This document shows positions 1 through 8,582 of a DNA stretch of 11,944 nucleotides, one piece after another. Source of the stretch: Synergistaceae bacterium (GTDB taxonomy: Bacteria; Synergistota; Synergistia; Synergistales; Aminobacteriaceae). Positions within the stretch are counted from its first letter, which is position 1. Every line of letters starts with the position of its first letter. A program made the position numbers and the translations under genes. The DNA lies in assembly GCA_009784305.1 (NCBI GenBank), contig WRBZ01000013.1:1-11944 (forward strand), read 5' to 3'. The notes beneath the pieces are model-generated. The model saw only the letters and a list, made by a program, of their open reading frames with translations, searched no databases and was not told the origin of the DNA.

Positions 1-155
1 CAAATAATACAATCTTTCCCCCAACGAAATGAAGTCCAGTTTTCAAGGACCAGAACAGCTTCTTCCATTGAGGAAGCTCCTGCAGAAACAGAAAACAATA
101 AACAAAAAACAAGTAAAATACTACAAACAAAAAATCTTTTCAAACAGCAACGAAT
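1..155 (-). CDS. Start of an exported protein, cut by the window edge
   Basis: A reading frame open to base 1 encodes a typical signal peptide. A basic n-region (Lys-Arg-Phe-Phe) is followed by a hydrophobic core rich in Leu, Val, Phe and Cys and an Ala-Gly-Ala-Ser-Ser cleavage region. A mature part with Trp-Thr-Ser-Phe-Arg-Trp-Gly-Lys-Asp-Cys then begins. I do not recognise the family. The frame has no ATG or GTG before the signal peptide. A good Shine-Dalgarno sequence (GAGGTGG, bases 168-162) lies 6 to 9 bases before two ATT codons (158-156 and 155-153). The first conventional alternative, TTG at 143-141, lies about 20 bases from that site. A stop codon (161-159) closes the frame just upstream. 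The coordinates use the second ATT, and TTG at 143 remains possible. It follows the 340-residue exported protein by about 20 to 30 bases in the same direction, so the two probably share a transcript. Confidence 0.6.
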   Translation of the reverse strand, partial: MRCCLKRFFVCSILLVFCLLFSVSAGASSMEEAVLVLENWTSFRWGKDCII

Positions 156-174
156 AATTCACCACCTCGCAGAA

Positions 175-1197
175 TTATTGATCAGGGATGAATACTTCTT
201 CAGAATTTGAACTACTGCGACTTACGCTTGTACCCTCGGAGGATTCATCATTTTTTCTCAAGCCTGGCGGGATAGGAAACACTGACATTTTCGCTCTATC
301 AGCCAGTTCTATATAAAACTGAGTTCCAGCGTTAACATCCAGGCTCTGCCCTCTAATGAGCAATCCTGATGCCAATCCCAACGGGCCAAGTAAAACTGCG
401 CCAACTATGCTTGCTCCTGCTGCCGCTGCTATATTTCCTTCTCCTCTTTCGCCAAATCTTTTTGTAGTATCTGCAACCTTAACTTTAACTTCTTCAGGTC
501 CAAGTATCTGGAGGTACTTCAAATCCAATTTTACTTCGCCAGGACGCCCAAAAGCAGCAGGCCTTTTGACTTCGGATACTTCAGACACGATTCGGCTGCC
601 TTTCGGCGCTATAAGGTGATTTTCAATCGTAAAATCTTCTAAAAGCTCCATTTTCACGCTATCGCCTTTTCTTGATTTACCGGGGCCAATATCATCAAGA
701 AATTGTGCCCTTACAATTTTATCACTGGAAACTTCCAATTCAACCTGAGTTACAGGATCCGTCAAAAGCATCGATAAAAGACGCTCTACGCGCATTGCCA
801 TAGGTTTTCCTTCTTGTATGAAGCCATCCAATTCCTGTTCCAGTTTCTGAAGACGTCCAAGCGCGGGGACAAAAGGTTGAATTGTTTGAGAAACAGCCCA
901 TTCCGCTACCCCAAGCTTAAATAATAAAGACGGTTGCTCATCACTTCCGGTCTCAATAAAGTTAATTAATTGTAATTGTCTTTCAGATATGCTACCCGGA
1001 AGGCTCCTGCCAAAAAGAACTGTCTCCAGTTCATTAAGCCTCTCTATCAACCCTCCGCGCTTAGCTTCTCCATAGATTATTGTTTCAGCCTTATCCATTT
1101 GCACAACAGTTGTACCTGTATTTTCCGCAGAATAAGCGAAAGAAGCAAATAAAAGCTGAATAAAAACAAAAAAGAACAGCACAGATTTTACTTTCAT
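175..1197 (-). CDS. Exported protein of unknown function with tandem 20-residue repeats and a VirB10/TrbI-like C-terminal half
   Basis: This 340-residue protein begins with a clear signal peptide (about residues 1-24, ending Ala-Tyr-Ser-Ala), so it acts outside the cytoplasm. Residues 42-61 and 62-81 are two adjacent repeats of the form (Y/F)-G-x4-G-x3-E-R. A helical region follows (about 88-146). Residues 150-310 look beta-rich: an 'APKGSRIVSEV' strand pair, a 'GRPGEVKLDLKYLQ' strand, a charged turn, then a Gly/Ala-rich hydrophobic stretch (about 255-281) and 'NAGTQFYIELAD'. This order resembles the periplasmic domain of VirB10/TrbI proteins, but no other secretion gene is nearby, so only a shared fold is inferred. 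The C-terminal tail (about 316-340) is Ser/Glu-rich and probably disordered. The ATG lies one base after the pyrG stop codon, behind a weak purine-rich site, so translation is probably coupled to pyrG. Confidence 0.85.
   Translation of the reverse strand: MKVKSVLFFFVFIQLLFASFAYSAENTGTTVVQMDKAETIIYGEAKRGGLIERLNELETVLFGRSLPGSISERQLQLINFIETGSDEQPSLLFKLGVAEWAVSQTIQPFVPALGRLQKLEQELDGFIQEGKPMAMRVERLLSMLLTDPVTQVELEVSSDKIVRAQFLDDIGPGKSRKGDSVKMELLEDFTIENHLIAPKGSRIVSEVSEVKRPAAFGRPGEVKLDLKYLQILGPEEVKVKVADTTKRFGERGEGNIAAAAGASIVGAVLLGPLGLASGLLIRGQSLDVNAGTQFYIELADRAKMSVFPIPPGLRKNDESSEGTSVSRSSSNSEEVFIPDQ
955..1074 (-). repeat. Two tandem 20-residue protein repeats inside the 340-residue exported protein
   Basis: Residues 42-61 (YGEAKRGGLIERLNELETVL) and 62-81 (FGRSLPGSISERQLQLINFI) align without gaps. 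They share an aromatic residue plus Gly at positions 1-2, Gly at 7, Glu-Arg at 11-12 and a hydrophobic residue at 20. The repeat is read at protein level; I did not establish DNA-level identity. The second half of each unit looks helical. Confidence 0.6.
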
Positions 1198-1198
1198 T

Positions 1199-2859
<1,661 letters not shown>

Positions 2860-2868
2860 AAGTTACTT

Positions 2869-4329
2869 TTACCTAAGATGGCTTAAAGGGTTAAGAGGTC
2901 TATTGCCATGACGCAACTCAAAATGAAGGTGCGAGCCAGTAGCTCGTCCGGTCGCTCCAACCCTGGCAATAATTTCACCAGTGGAAACACTTTGCCCCTT
3001 GCTGACTAACAGTGATGAGCAATGCCCGTAATATGTAGAGTATCCGCCTGCATGTTCAATAACGACAACTTGCCCATATCCGCTCATCCAGCCTGAATAT
3101 GCCACTTTACCACCTTTACTTGCTTTTATTGGCACACCATGTTGAGCTTTTATATCAATAGCAGAATGAAAATCATTCCTGCGTGTAATTGGATGACGCC
3201 TCCATCCATACGGGCTTGTGATTTTACCGGCAACCGGCCATTTATAACCACCAGAGCTGCTTTCAATATTTACATTTTTATTATTGCTTGATTTGGAATC
3301 CTGTTTATTGTTGTTTGTCCTATTTACTGTCTTGTTTTTTGTTTCCTTGGTATCAGCAGCCTCAATGCGAGCTCCCGGAATAAACAACTCCGATCCTGTC
3401 TTGAGAGAGTTCAAATCCACAGTTGGATTAACCTTTTTTATCCTGTCAATCTGCACTTTATACGTAGCAGCGACTTTTTGGGCTGTATCTCCAGCCTTAA
3501 ACTTGTAGAAAATACCATCCTGATTGGGAACACGTAAAACTACTTTTGGACGCAAAACATTTCCTAAAGTATTACTTCCTATCAATGTATCAACTTCTAA
3601 ATTCATTGAGTTTGCTATTGACCATAAACTATCCCCTTCTTGAACAGTATAATTCTTTACTTCAAGCGGAATCACTGCCTCTTTTGAAGCAGCCACACGC
3701 GCTTTTCTAATTCTTACCTCTTCAAGGGTATCCTCAATAAATTCCTCTTTCAGCGGAATCAACAATATCTGCTTTTCTTTCAGTTGGTTCGGATCTTTCA
3801 ACTCATTTGCGCGCACTATGTCATGAACTGTAATGCCGCTGAACTTCATAGCTATATCCGATAACGTTTCCTTCTGCGCTACTACATGCTCTTTCCACGA
3901 ATTGGTTCTTTCAGATAATATCAAATCATCTTCCGGTAATTCCAGATCCGAGATGGTTATATCATTCGGCAGCGTAGTACCATCATCCAAAGTGCTCAAT
4001 ACAATTGATCCATACAGGAAAGATTCATCCGACAACAAAGCTTCCATTTCCAAAACAAACGGAATATCAGAAGGTTTATTATTATCATTGAACTGTTCAG
4101 CATATGCCATGTTTGTCACTGGGAGAAAGGACTTCATAATCGTCTGAGCTCCGGGTGATATATCAGAAATCTCTATAGTGATAAATCCTAAGTAGAACGA
4201 ATCCGCTTCATCTATTTCATCATAAAATGACTCTCGTACTTCAGCGTATACCAATAAAGAAACAGAAATAAAAAACATACATAAAATTACTATATAAAAG
4301 CCGGAACGATTTGCTTTATTGTTTAACAA
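2869..4329 (-). CDS. Cell-envelope murein peptidase with three LysM domains and an M23 (LytM) domain
   Basis: This 486-residue protein has an N-terminal hydrophobic segment (about 11-29) that would export or anchor it. Residues 30-145 form an acidic region I cannot assign. Three LysM peptidoglycan-binding modules follow (about 147-192, 226-268 and 275-317). An Asn/Lys/Ser-rich linker (about 322-360) and a C-terminal M23 metallopeptidase domain (363-486) complete it. The zinc and catalytic residues are present: His388 and Asp392 in FHSAID, His436 in YYGH, and His467/His469 in SHLHFE. It is therefore probably an active endopeptidase that cleaves peptide cross-links, not an EnvC/NlpD-type inactive activator. 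The usual HxGxD motif has Ala for Gly. The start is TTG 4329, supported by a strong ribosome binding site seven bases upstream. It has its own promoter-like sequence after rho and a terminator downstream, so it may be a single-gene unit. Confidence 0.92.
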   Translation of the reverse strand: MLNNKANRSGFYIVILCMFFISVSLLVYAEVRESFYDEIDEADSFYLGFITIEISDISPGAQTIMKSFLPVTNMAYAEQFNDNNKPSDIPFVLEMEALLSDESFLYGSIVLSTLDDGTTLPNDITISDLELPEDDLILSERTNSWKEHVVAQKETLSDIAMKFSGITVHDIVRANELKDPNQLKEKQILLIPLKEEFIEDTLEEVRIRKARVAASKEAVIPLEVKNYTVQEGDSLWSIANSMNLEVDTLIGSNTLGNVLRPKVVLRVPNQDGIFYKFKAGDTAQKVAATYKVQIDRIKKVNPTVDLNSLKTGSELFIPGARIEAADTKETKNKTVNRTNNNKQDSKSSNNKNVNIESSSGGYKWPVAGKITSPYGWRRHPITRRNDFHSAIDIKAQHGVPIKASKGGKVAYSGWMSGYGQVVVIEHAGGYSTYYGHCSSLLVSKGQSVSTGEIIARVGATGRATGSHLHFELRHGNRPLNPLSHLR

Positions 4330-4334
4330 ACAAA

Positions 4335-4342
4335 CACCTCCC
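4335..4342 (-). promoter_or_regulatory. Ribosome binding site that selects a TTG start for the M23 peptidase
   Basis: GGGAGGTG is nearly fully complementary to the 16S rRNA 3' end and stands five bases before TTG 4329. No ATG or GTG occurs in frame nearby upstream, and the hydrophobic export segment begins ten codons later, so TTG is the natural start. Confidence 0.75.
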
Positions 4343-4359
4343 TACCAAATACAAATGTA

Positions 4360-4390
4360 ATTATAACACACTCAAAAATCCAAGTGTAAA
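4360..4390 (-). promoter_or_regulatory. Probable promoter of the M23 peptidase gene (extended -10)
   Basis: TGTTATAAT (4368-4360) is a perfect -10 hexamer with the TGn extension. TTTACA (4390-4385), five of six to the -35 consensus, lies 19 bases upstream. That spacing is long, but an extended -10 can tolerate it. Transcription would start near 4353, leaving a leader of about 24 bases that holds the ribosome binding site. The position just after rho suggests that a new transcription unit begins here. Confidence 0.6.
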
Positions 4391-4409
4391 TAGAACTGCG
4401 TTGAGTAAT

Positions 4410-4439
4410 AGGAGCAATACCTATCGCTCGCCGGCTCCT
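4410..4439 (-). other. RNA hairpin in the gap downstream of rho
   Basis: GAGCGAT (4429-4423) can pair with ATTGCTC (4418-4412) around a four-base loop, with one G-T wobble. The same position on the plus strand would be an A-C mismatch, so the structure favours minus-strand RNA. An alternative pairing AGGAGC (4439-4434) with GCTCCT (4415-4410) competes with it. No T-tract follows, so it is not a standard intrinsic terminator. It could stabilise the rho mRNA 3' end. Confidence 0.35.
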
Positions 4440-4462
4440 TTATTTCATTATATGAACTTGTA

Positions 4463-5737
4463 TTATGAAGGCATCTTTATTGAAGCCAAAAACTCCTCAT
4501 TATTTTGAGTCTGCTTCAGTTTATCAAGAACTAAATTGAGTGCTCCTGATTCATCGACATTAACGATTCTCTTACGTATCATCCATATTCTCGCAAGATT
4601 GTTTTCAGAAATCAAAAGTTCTTCCCTTCTTGTACCGGATTTAGTTATATCGATAGCTGGGAAAGTCCTCTGTTCCGCAAGTTTGCGTGAAAGATGAAGC
4701 TCCATATTACCTGTTCCTTTAAATTCTTCGTATATTATATCATCCATCCGGCTTCCTGTTTCCACTAACGAAGTCCCAATAATCGTAAGGCTTCCACCCT
4801 CATCAAAATTTCTGGCAGCTCCAAAAAACTTTTTGGGGAAATATAAAGCCGCTGTATCCAATCCTCCCGAAAGTGTCCGCCCGGAAGGAGGGACTGTCAT
4901 ATTGGAAGCTCTCGCAAGCCGTGTGATAGAATCCAAAAGTATTACTACATCCTTTTTTGCCTCCGCAAGGCGCTTCGCTTTTTCCAAAGCAAGATTTGCA
5001 ACCCTTATGTGCTCTTCAGCAGGCCTGTCAAATGTGGAAGCTATAATTTCAGCATCTACCGAACGCGCCATGTCCGTAACTTCTTCAGGCCTCTCGTCAA
5101 TTAAAAGCACCATCAATATAGCATCGGGATGATTAACTGAAATTGCGTTGGCTATACGTTTTAATATGGTCGTCTTACCGGCTTTGGGAGGAGAAACTAT
5201 TAAAGCTCTCTGGCCAAATCCTATCGGAGAAAACATATCCATTAATCTCATCGCTATTTCTTCAGATTTGGCTTCCAATTTTATCGGAATATTAGGAAAT
5301 ATTGGGGTTAATGCCCCAAAATGAGGACGCTGGCGGGATGTTTCGGGGTCAGTAAAATTAACAGTGTCAACCCGAAGAAGAGCGGAATAATGCTCCTGCT
5401 CCCTTGGCTGGCGAATCAGACCAAAAACAACGTCTCCATTACGAAGTAAAAAGCGCCTGATCTGAGAAACCGATAAATAAACATCATGATCGCTTGGGAG
5501 CAAACCATTAGGACGTAGGAACCCAAAACCTTCCGGCAAAATTTCAAGCGTCCCGCCTCCAAAGCGATAACCCATTTGTTCGGCCTGTTCCTTTAAAATA
5601 ATTAATATCAGGTCATTTTTCCCTTTACGCAATGTCGATTGAGAGCTTATTCCGATTTCACGGGCTGTTTTACGGAGGTCAGGCATGAGTTGAGATGAGA
5701 GAAAACTGTATGAATACCTGTTGTCCATTTTTGTCAT
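4463..5737 (-). CDS. rho: Transcription termination factor Rho
   Basis: Rho is a hexameric RNA helicase that binds untranslated mRNA and uses ATP to release it from RNA polymerase. The 424-residue protein has all expected parts. A helical N-terminal Rho_N region (about 12-52) is followed by a cold-shock RNA-binding domain (about 63-127) with the RNP motif GFGFLR. The ATPase core carries P-loop PPKAGKTT (183-190), Walker B '[10 protein letters not shown]' (Asp214-Glu215), '[11 protein letters not shown]', the Q-loop region '[21 protein letters not shown]' and 'SGTRREELL'. No basic or Asn-rich insertion interrupts the N-terminal region. ATG 5737 lies eight bases after a GGGGG ribosome binding site; ATG 5728 is a less likely alternative. 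It follows the 148-residue gene by 47 bases with no terminator between them, so it may be co-transcribed with the pfkA group. I see no obvious autoregulatory leader. Confidence 0.98.
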   Translation of the reverse strand: MTKMDNRYSYSFLSSQLMPDLRKTAREIGISSQSTLRKGKNDLILIILKEQAEQMGYRFGGGTLEILPEGFGFLRPNGLLPSDHDVYLSVSQIRRFLLRNGDVVFGLIRQPREQEHYSALLRVDTVNFTDPETSRQRPHFGALTPIFPNIPIKLEAKSEEIAMRLMDMFSPIGFGQRALIVSPPKAGKTTILKRIANAISVNHPDAILMVLLIDERPEEVTDMARSVDAEIIASTFDRPAEEHIRVANLALEKAKRLAEAKKDVVILLDSITRLARASNMTVPPSGRTLSGGLDTAALYFPKKFFGAARNFDEGGSLTIIGTSLVETGSRMDDIIYEEFKGTGNMELHLSRKLAEQRTFPAIDITKSGTRREELLISENNLARIWMIRKRIVNVDESGALNLVLDKLKQTQNNEEFLASIKMPS

Positions 5738-5784
5738 TTATTTGTCCCCCTATTATTTAGATACACTATATTATTTCCCCACAT

Positions 5785-6231
5785 CTAAAAAATACTGAAT
5801 ACATATTCTGGAATCACTGTTTTGTCACCCTGCGTTATTTTCAAGGAATAATTACCTTTTGGCAGTGAAGAACCATCTTCTTTCAATAAACAATATATTC
5901 TGCTGCCTGAAGGTTCTTCAAGAGTATAAGTTTCAGTCAAGATTTCTTTCCCCCCATAATACCAACTCACTTCTATATCAGTTCCAATTTGAGCCTTTTC
6001 AAAATTAAAGAACAAGAACATCTGACGGGTACCATAAGAAAAACGTGAAACCGTACCGGTTAAACGGGATCTATTCTCTATTTCGTCGCTTAATACTATA
6101 TTGTGGATAATTATTGTATCACTCGGTTTATTAACATAGTGGTAAACAAGTATGATCGAAACAAACAACAGGGTTAAGGCGCAAGCAAGCGCAACTAAAA
6201 AGAAAATGTATCGTTTAGCAGGCATTAACAT
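5785..6231 (-). CDS. Small membrane-anchored protein with an extracytoplasmic beta-sandwich-like domain, function unknown
   Basis: I do not recognise this 148-residue protein. One strongly hydrophobic segment (about 9-31) after a short Lys/Arg-containing start would insert it with the C-terminal part outside the cytoplasm. Residues 38-148 read like a single Ig-like or beta-sandwich domain of alternating strands: 'MFLFFNFEKA', 'GTDIEVSWYYGGKEI', a long loop, 'EDGSSLPKGNYSLKI' and a terminal 'EYVFSIF' strand. The 'LPKGNYSLKI' element is common in bacterial domains of this type. It sits 45 bases after pfkA and 47 bases before rho on the same strand. No clear Shine-Dalgarno sequence precedes ATG 6231, and ATG 6225 two codons later is equally possible. 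A link to glycolysis or termination cannot be inferred from position alone. Confidence 0.85.
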   Translation of the reverse strand: MLMPAKRYIFFLVALACALTLLFVSIILVYHYVNKPSDTIIIHNIVLSDEIENRSRLTGTVSRFSYGTRQMFLFFNFEKAQIGTDIEVSWYYGGKEILTETYTLEEPSGSRIYCLLKEDGSSLPKGNYSLKITQGDKTVIPEYVFSIF

Positions 6232-6276
6232 AATTTACGGCTGATTTGCATGATAACTTGGAGATAAAAATATGAT

Positions 6277-7236
6277 TTATACACTCAGTTTTTCAACCAA
6301 ACCAATGAGTTCCGGGCTAATTGTTTTGTGTTCTGTCCATGCCCTCTCAAGCGGAGATAAAACCATTCTGTTGCTAATGCATCCGATCATTAATCCTGTT
6401 TTTCCTACAAAAAGGCTTTCAGCGGCATATGCCCCAAATCTTGAAGCCAGGACTGTATCCTTTGATGTAGGAGCTCCACCGCGTTGAATATATCCGAGAA
6501 CCGTCACACGAGCTTCATAGCCTGCAGTGTCCTGAAGCTTAGAACGCATTTGCTCCCCCGACATAACTCCTTCCGCAAGAATTATCAGAGTGTGGCTCTT
6601 ATTATTTTTATGAGAATAATTGAGCTGGTCGCATAAACGTCCTATGCTTAAAGGCAGCTCGGGAATAACTACATATTCCGCTCCTGAAGCAACAGCAACT
6701 TCAAGAGCCACAAATCCCGCATTACGCCCCATTACTTCAACAATGAAAAGTCTGTCATGGCTGCTTGCAGTATCACGTAATTTTATGACGGCTTCAAGCG
6801 CCGTATTAATGGCAGTATCAAAACCAATAGTCTCATCAGTTCCCGCAATATCATTATCAATGGTACATGGTATCCCTATAACAGGAAATCCCATGGAATC
6901 AAGGTCTTTCGCTCCACGATAAGAGCCGTCTCCACCAATAACCACGAGTCCTTCTATTCCAGCTTCATTCAGTTTATTGATAGCCTGCTGTACTCCTTCC
7001 TGTTCCTTGAATCTCGGGCTCCGCGCCGTTTTAAGTATTGTACCGCCGCGATGGATTATCCCTCCGACCGCAGCTCTATCCAACGGGATGAAATCACCTT
7101 CAATAAGCCCTTCGTAGCCGCGCCTAACCCCATAACATTCCTTTCCGTTGTAAAGACAAGTACGAACAACCGCCCTTATTGCAGCATTCATACCCGGAGC
7201 GTCTCCACCGCTGGTCAATACAGCTATACGTTTCAT
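6277..7236 (-). CDS. pfkA: ATP-dependent 6-phosphofructokinase
   Basis: This enzyme phosphorylates fructose 6-phosphate to fructose 1,6-bisphosphate, the committed step of glycolysis. The 319-residue length is that of bacterial PfkA. Visible elements are 'LTSGGDAPGMNAA' at the ATP site, 'GGDGSYRGA' with Gly104, catalytic 'TIDND' (Thr125, Asp127, Asp129), 'MGRNAG', Glu222 in 'LAEGV', and 'QRGGAP'. Gly104 instead of Asp indicates ATP rather than pyrophosphate as donor. Residue 124, Gly in most ATP enzymes and Lys in pyrophosphate enzymes, is Cys, and position 249 is Tyr instead of the E. coli His. Arg21, Arg25, Arg54, Arg154, Glu187 and Lys213 of the classical ADP/phosphoenolpyruvate effector site are present, so allosteric control is likely. 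It starts 41 bases after folC with only a weak ribosome binding site. Confidence 0.97.
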   Translation of the reverse strand: MKRIAVLTSGGDAPGMNAAIRAVVRTCLYNGKECYGVRRGYEGLIEGDFIPLDRAAVGGIIHRGGTILKTARSPRFKEQEGVQQAINKLNEAGIEGLVVIGGDGSYRGAKDLDSMGFPVIGIPCTIDNDIAGTDETIGFDTAINTALEAVIKLRDTASSHDRLFIVEVMGRNAGFVALEVAVASGAEYVVIPELPLSIGRLCDQLNYSHKNNKSHTLIILAEGVMSGEQMRSKLQDTAGYEARVTVLGYIQRGGAPTSKDTVLASRFGAYAAESLFVGKTGLMIGCISNRMVLSPLERAWTEHKTISPELIGLVEKLSV

Positions 7237-7277
7237 TTTCCGGCAACCCCATTCTTCATAGTTTTATCTACTAAAAA

Positions 7278-8570
7278 TCAAAGCATACTCATTATTCTGG
7301 GACGTAAATATCCAATAAAATATAAGCTTCCGCAAACTATCACAAGGTCATTATTATCTGTCTTCGCAGCATTAATCGCATCCATTGGATCCTTAAAATA
7401 TGAAATTTGCCTCCAATCAAATTTCCCGGCTATACCATCCAAATCTTGAATAGAAGCGCTCCTTTCATTTCCAGGAACTTCTGTACAGTATATCGAAGCG
7501 TTCAGCTCGTTTATATGCGATAAGCAACCGAATAAATCCTTGTCTCTCATCGCAGCGTACACAACGGCAATCTTTGAGCTGGATTTAAAAATTTCATTAA
7601 CGCTTTTGACTAACTTCGCGATTCCGTCCTCATTATGTCCTCCGTCCATGAGCACAAACTTATTTCCGGAATCGTAAGCAATAAGCTCCATCCTGCCCAT
7701 CCAGCAAGCTGAAATAAGCCCTTCTCTTATAGAGCTTTCATTTATTCCCGGAAATCTGGAAGAAGCAATAATAACGGCAAATATAGCAAGGGCGCTGTTG
7801 TAAATTTGATATTCGCCTATAAGGCTGGTCTTGATCGCACTGAATCGATACTTATCCCAGGAGAAGTCATAGCAGTTTCCTTCAACTGACACATTTATAA
7901 CTTTGATAAACGCGTCACGCATAAGTATATTACCTTTAAAATTTTTGTATAGTGATTCGTTGTCTCCAAGATAGACGGATTTACGATAATCACGGACTAC
8001 AGCAAACTTCTCCGACGCTATTTTTTCCAGTGTATCTCCCAGATACTCCATATGATCCATCGATATGGACGTAATGACGGAAACTATCACATCGCCCAGC
8101 GTATTGGTGGCATCCAGCCTGCCTCCTAATCCCGCTTCAATTACAGCTATATCAACTTCATTTTTTTCTATAAGCATAAAGGCAATGGCCGTTAAAATTT
8201 CAAAATACGATGGAGGGTCATTTGATAAAATACTGTCATTCTTAATTGTTTCCGCTACTTTGGCGGCACATTCAAGCCATTCATTTTCAGAAAGAGGATG
8301 CCCACATATAAGTAGTCTTTCTTCCGGGCTTATCAAATGAGGGCTGGTATAAAGAGCCGTTTTATATCCAGATTTATTTAGAATTGAGTTCAAAAAAGCC
8401 GCTGTTGAACCTTTACCGTTTGTACCTACGACATGTATCGCAGGGAATTTATTTTGAGGGTCTCCTATTAGCTTTAAAAGTCTTTCGACACGCTCAAGCC
8501 CAGGTCTTATACCCGGACTTGAGAGTTTCGTTATGAGCCGTTCAAAGCCGGAAAAAGAATTATTAAACAT
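7278..8570 (-). CDS. folC: Folylpolyglutamate synthase / dihydrofolate synthase
   Basis: FolC adds glutamate to dihydropteroate and/or extends the polyglutamate tail of folates, an ATP-dependent cytoplasmic ligation. The 430-residue protein has the family motifs in order: P-loop 'GTNGKGST' (49-56), 'SPHLISPEERLLI' (76-88), 'SYFEILTAIAF', 'EAGLGGRLDATN' (145-156), 'SMDHMEYLGDT' followed by the 'ASEK' lysine (Lys188) that is carbamylated in relatives, 'GEYQIYNSALA', 'WMGRMELI', 'MDGGHNEDG', 'AMRDKD' and 'CGSLYFIG'. The sequence alone does not show whether it has both activities or only one. ATG 8570 lies 12 bases after the valS stop codon with no visible Shine-Dalgarno sequence, which suggests translation coupled to valS. 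The valS-folC pair is common in bacteria, which supports the call. Confidence 0.96.
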   Translation of the reverse strand: MFNNSFSGFERLITKLSSPGIRPGLERVERLLKLIGDPQNKFPAIHVVGTNGKGSTAAFLNSILNKSGYKTALYTSPHLISPEERLLICGHPLSENEWLECAAKVAETIKNDSILSNDPPSYFEILTAIAFMLIEKNEVDIAVIEAGLGGRLDATNTLGDVIVSVITSISMDHMEYLGDTLEKIASEKFAVVRDYRKSVYLGDNESLYKNFKGNILMRDAFIKVINVSVEGNCYDFSWDKYRFSAIKTSLIGEYQIYNSALAIFAVIIASSRFPGINESSIREGLISACWMGRMELIAYDSGNKFVLMDGGHNEDGIAKLVKSVNEIFKSSSKIAVVYAAMRDKDLFGCLSHINELNASIYCTEVPGNERSASIQDLDGIAGKFDWRQISYFKDPMDAINAAKTDNNDLVIVCGSLYFIGYLRPRIMSML

Positions 8571-8582
8571 TACATTATTTTA

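Noticed and set aside
2869..4329. M23 protein as a degenerate EnvC/NlpD-type activator
   Set aside because: The zinc ligands His388, Asp392 and His469 and the catalytic His436/His467 are all present. Only the non-ligand Gly of HxGxD is changed.
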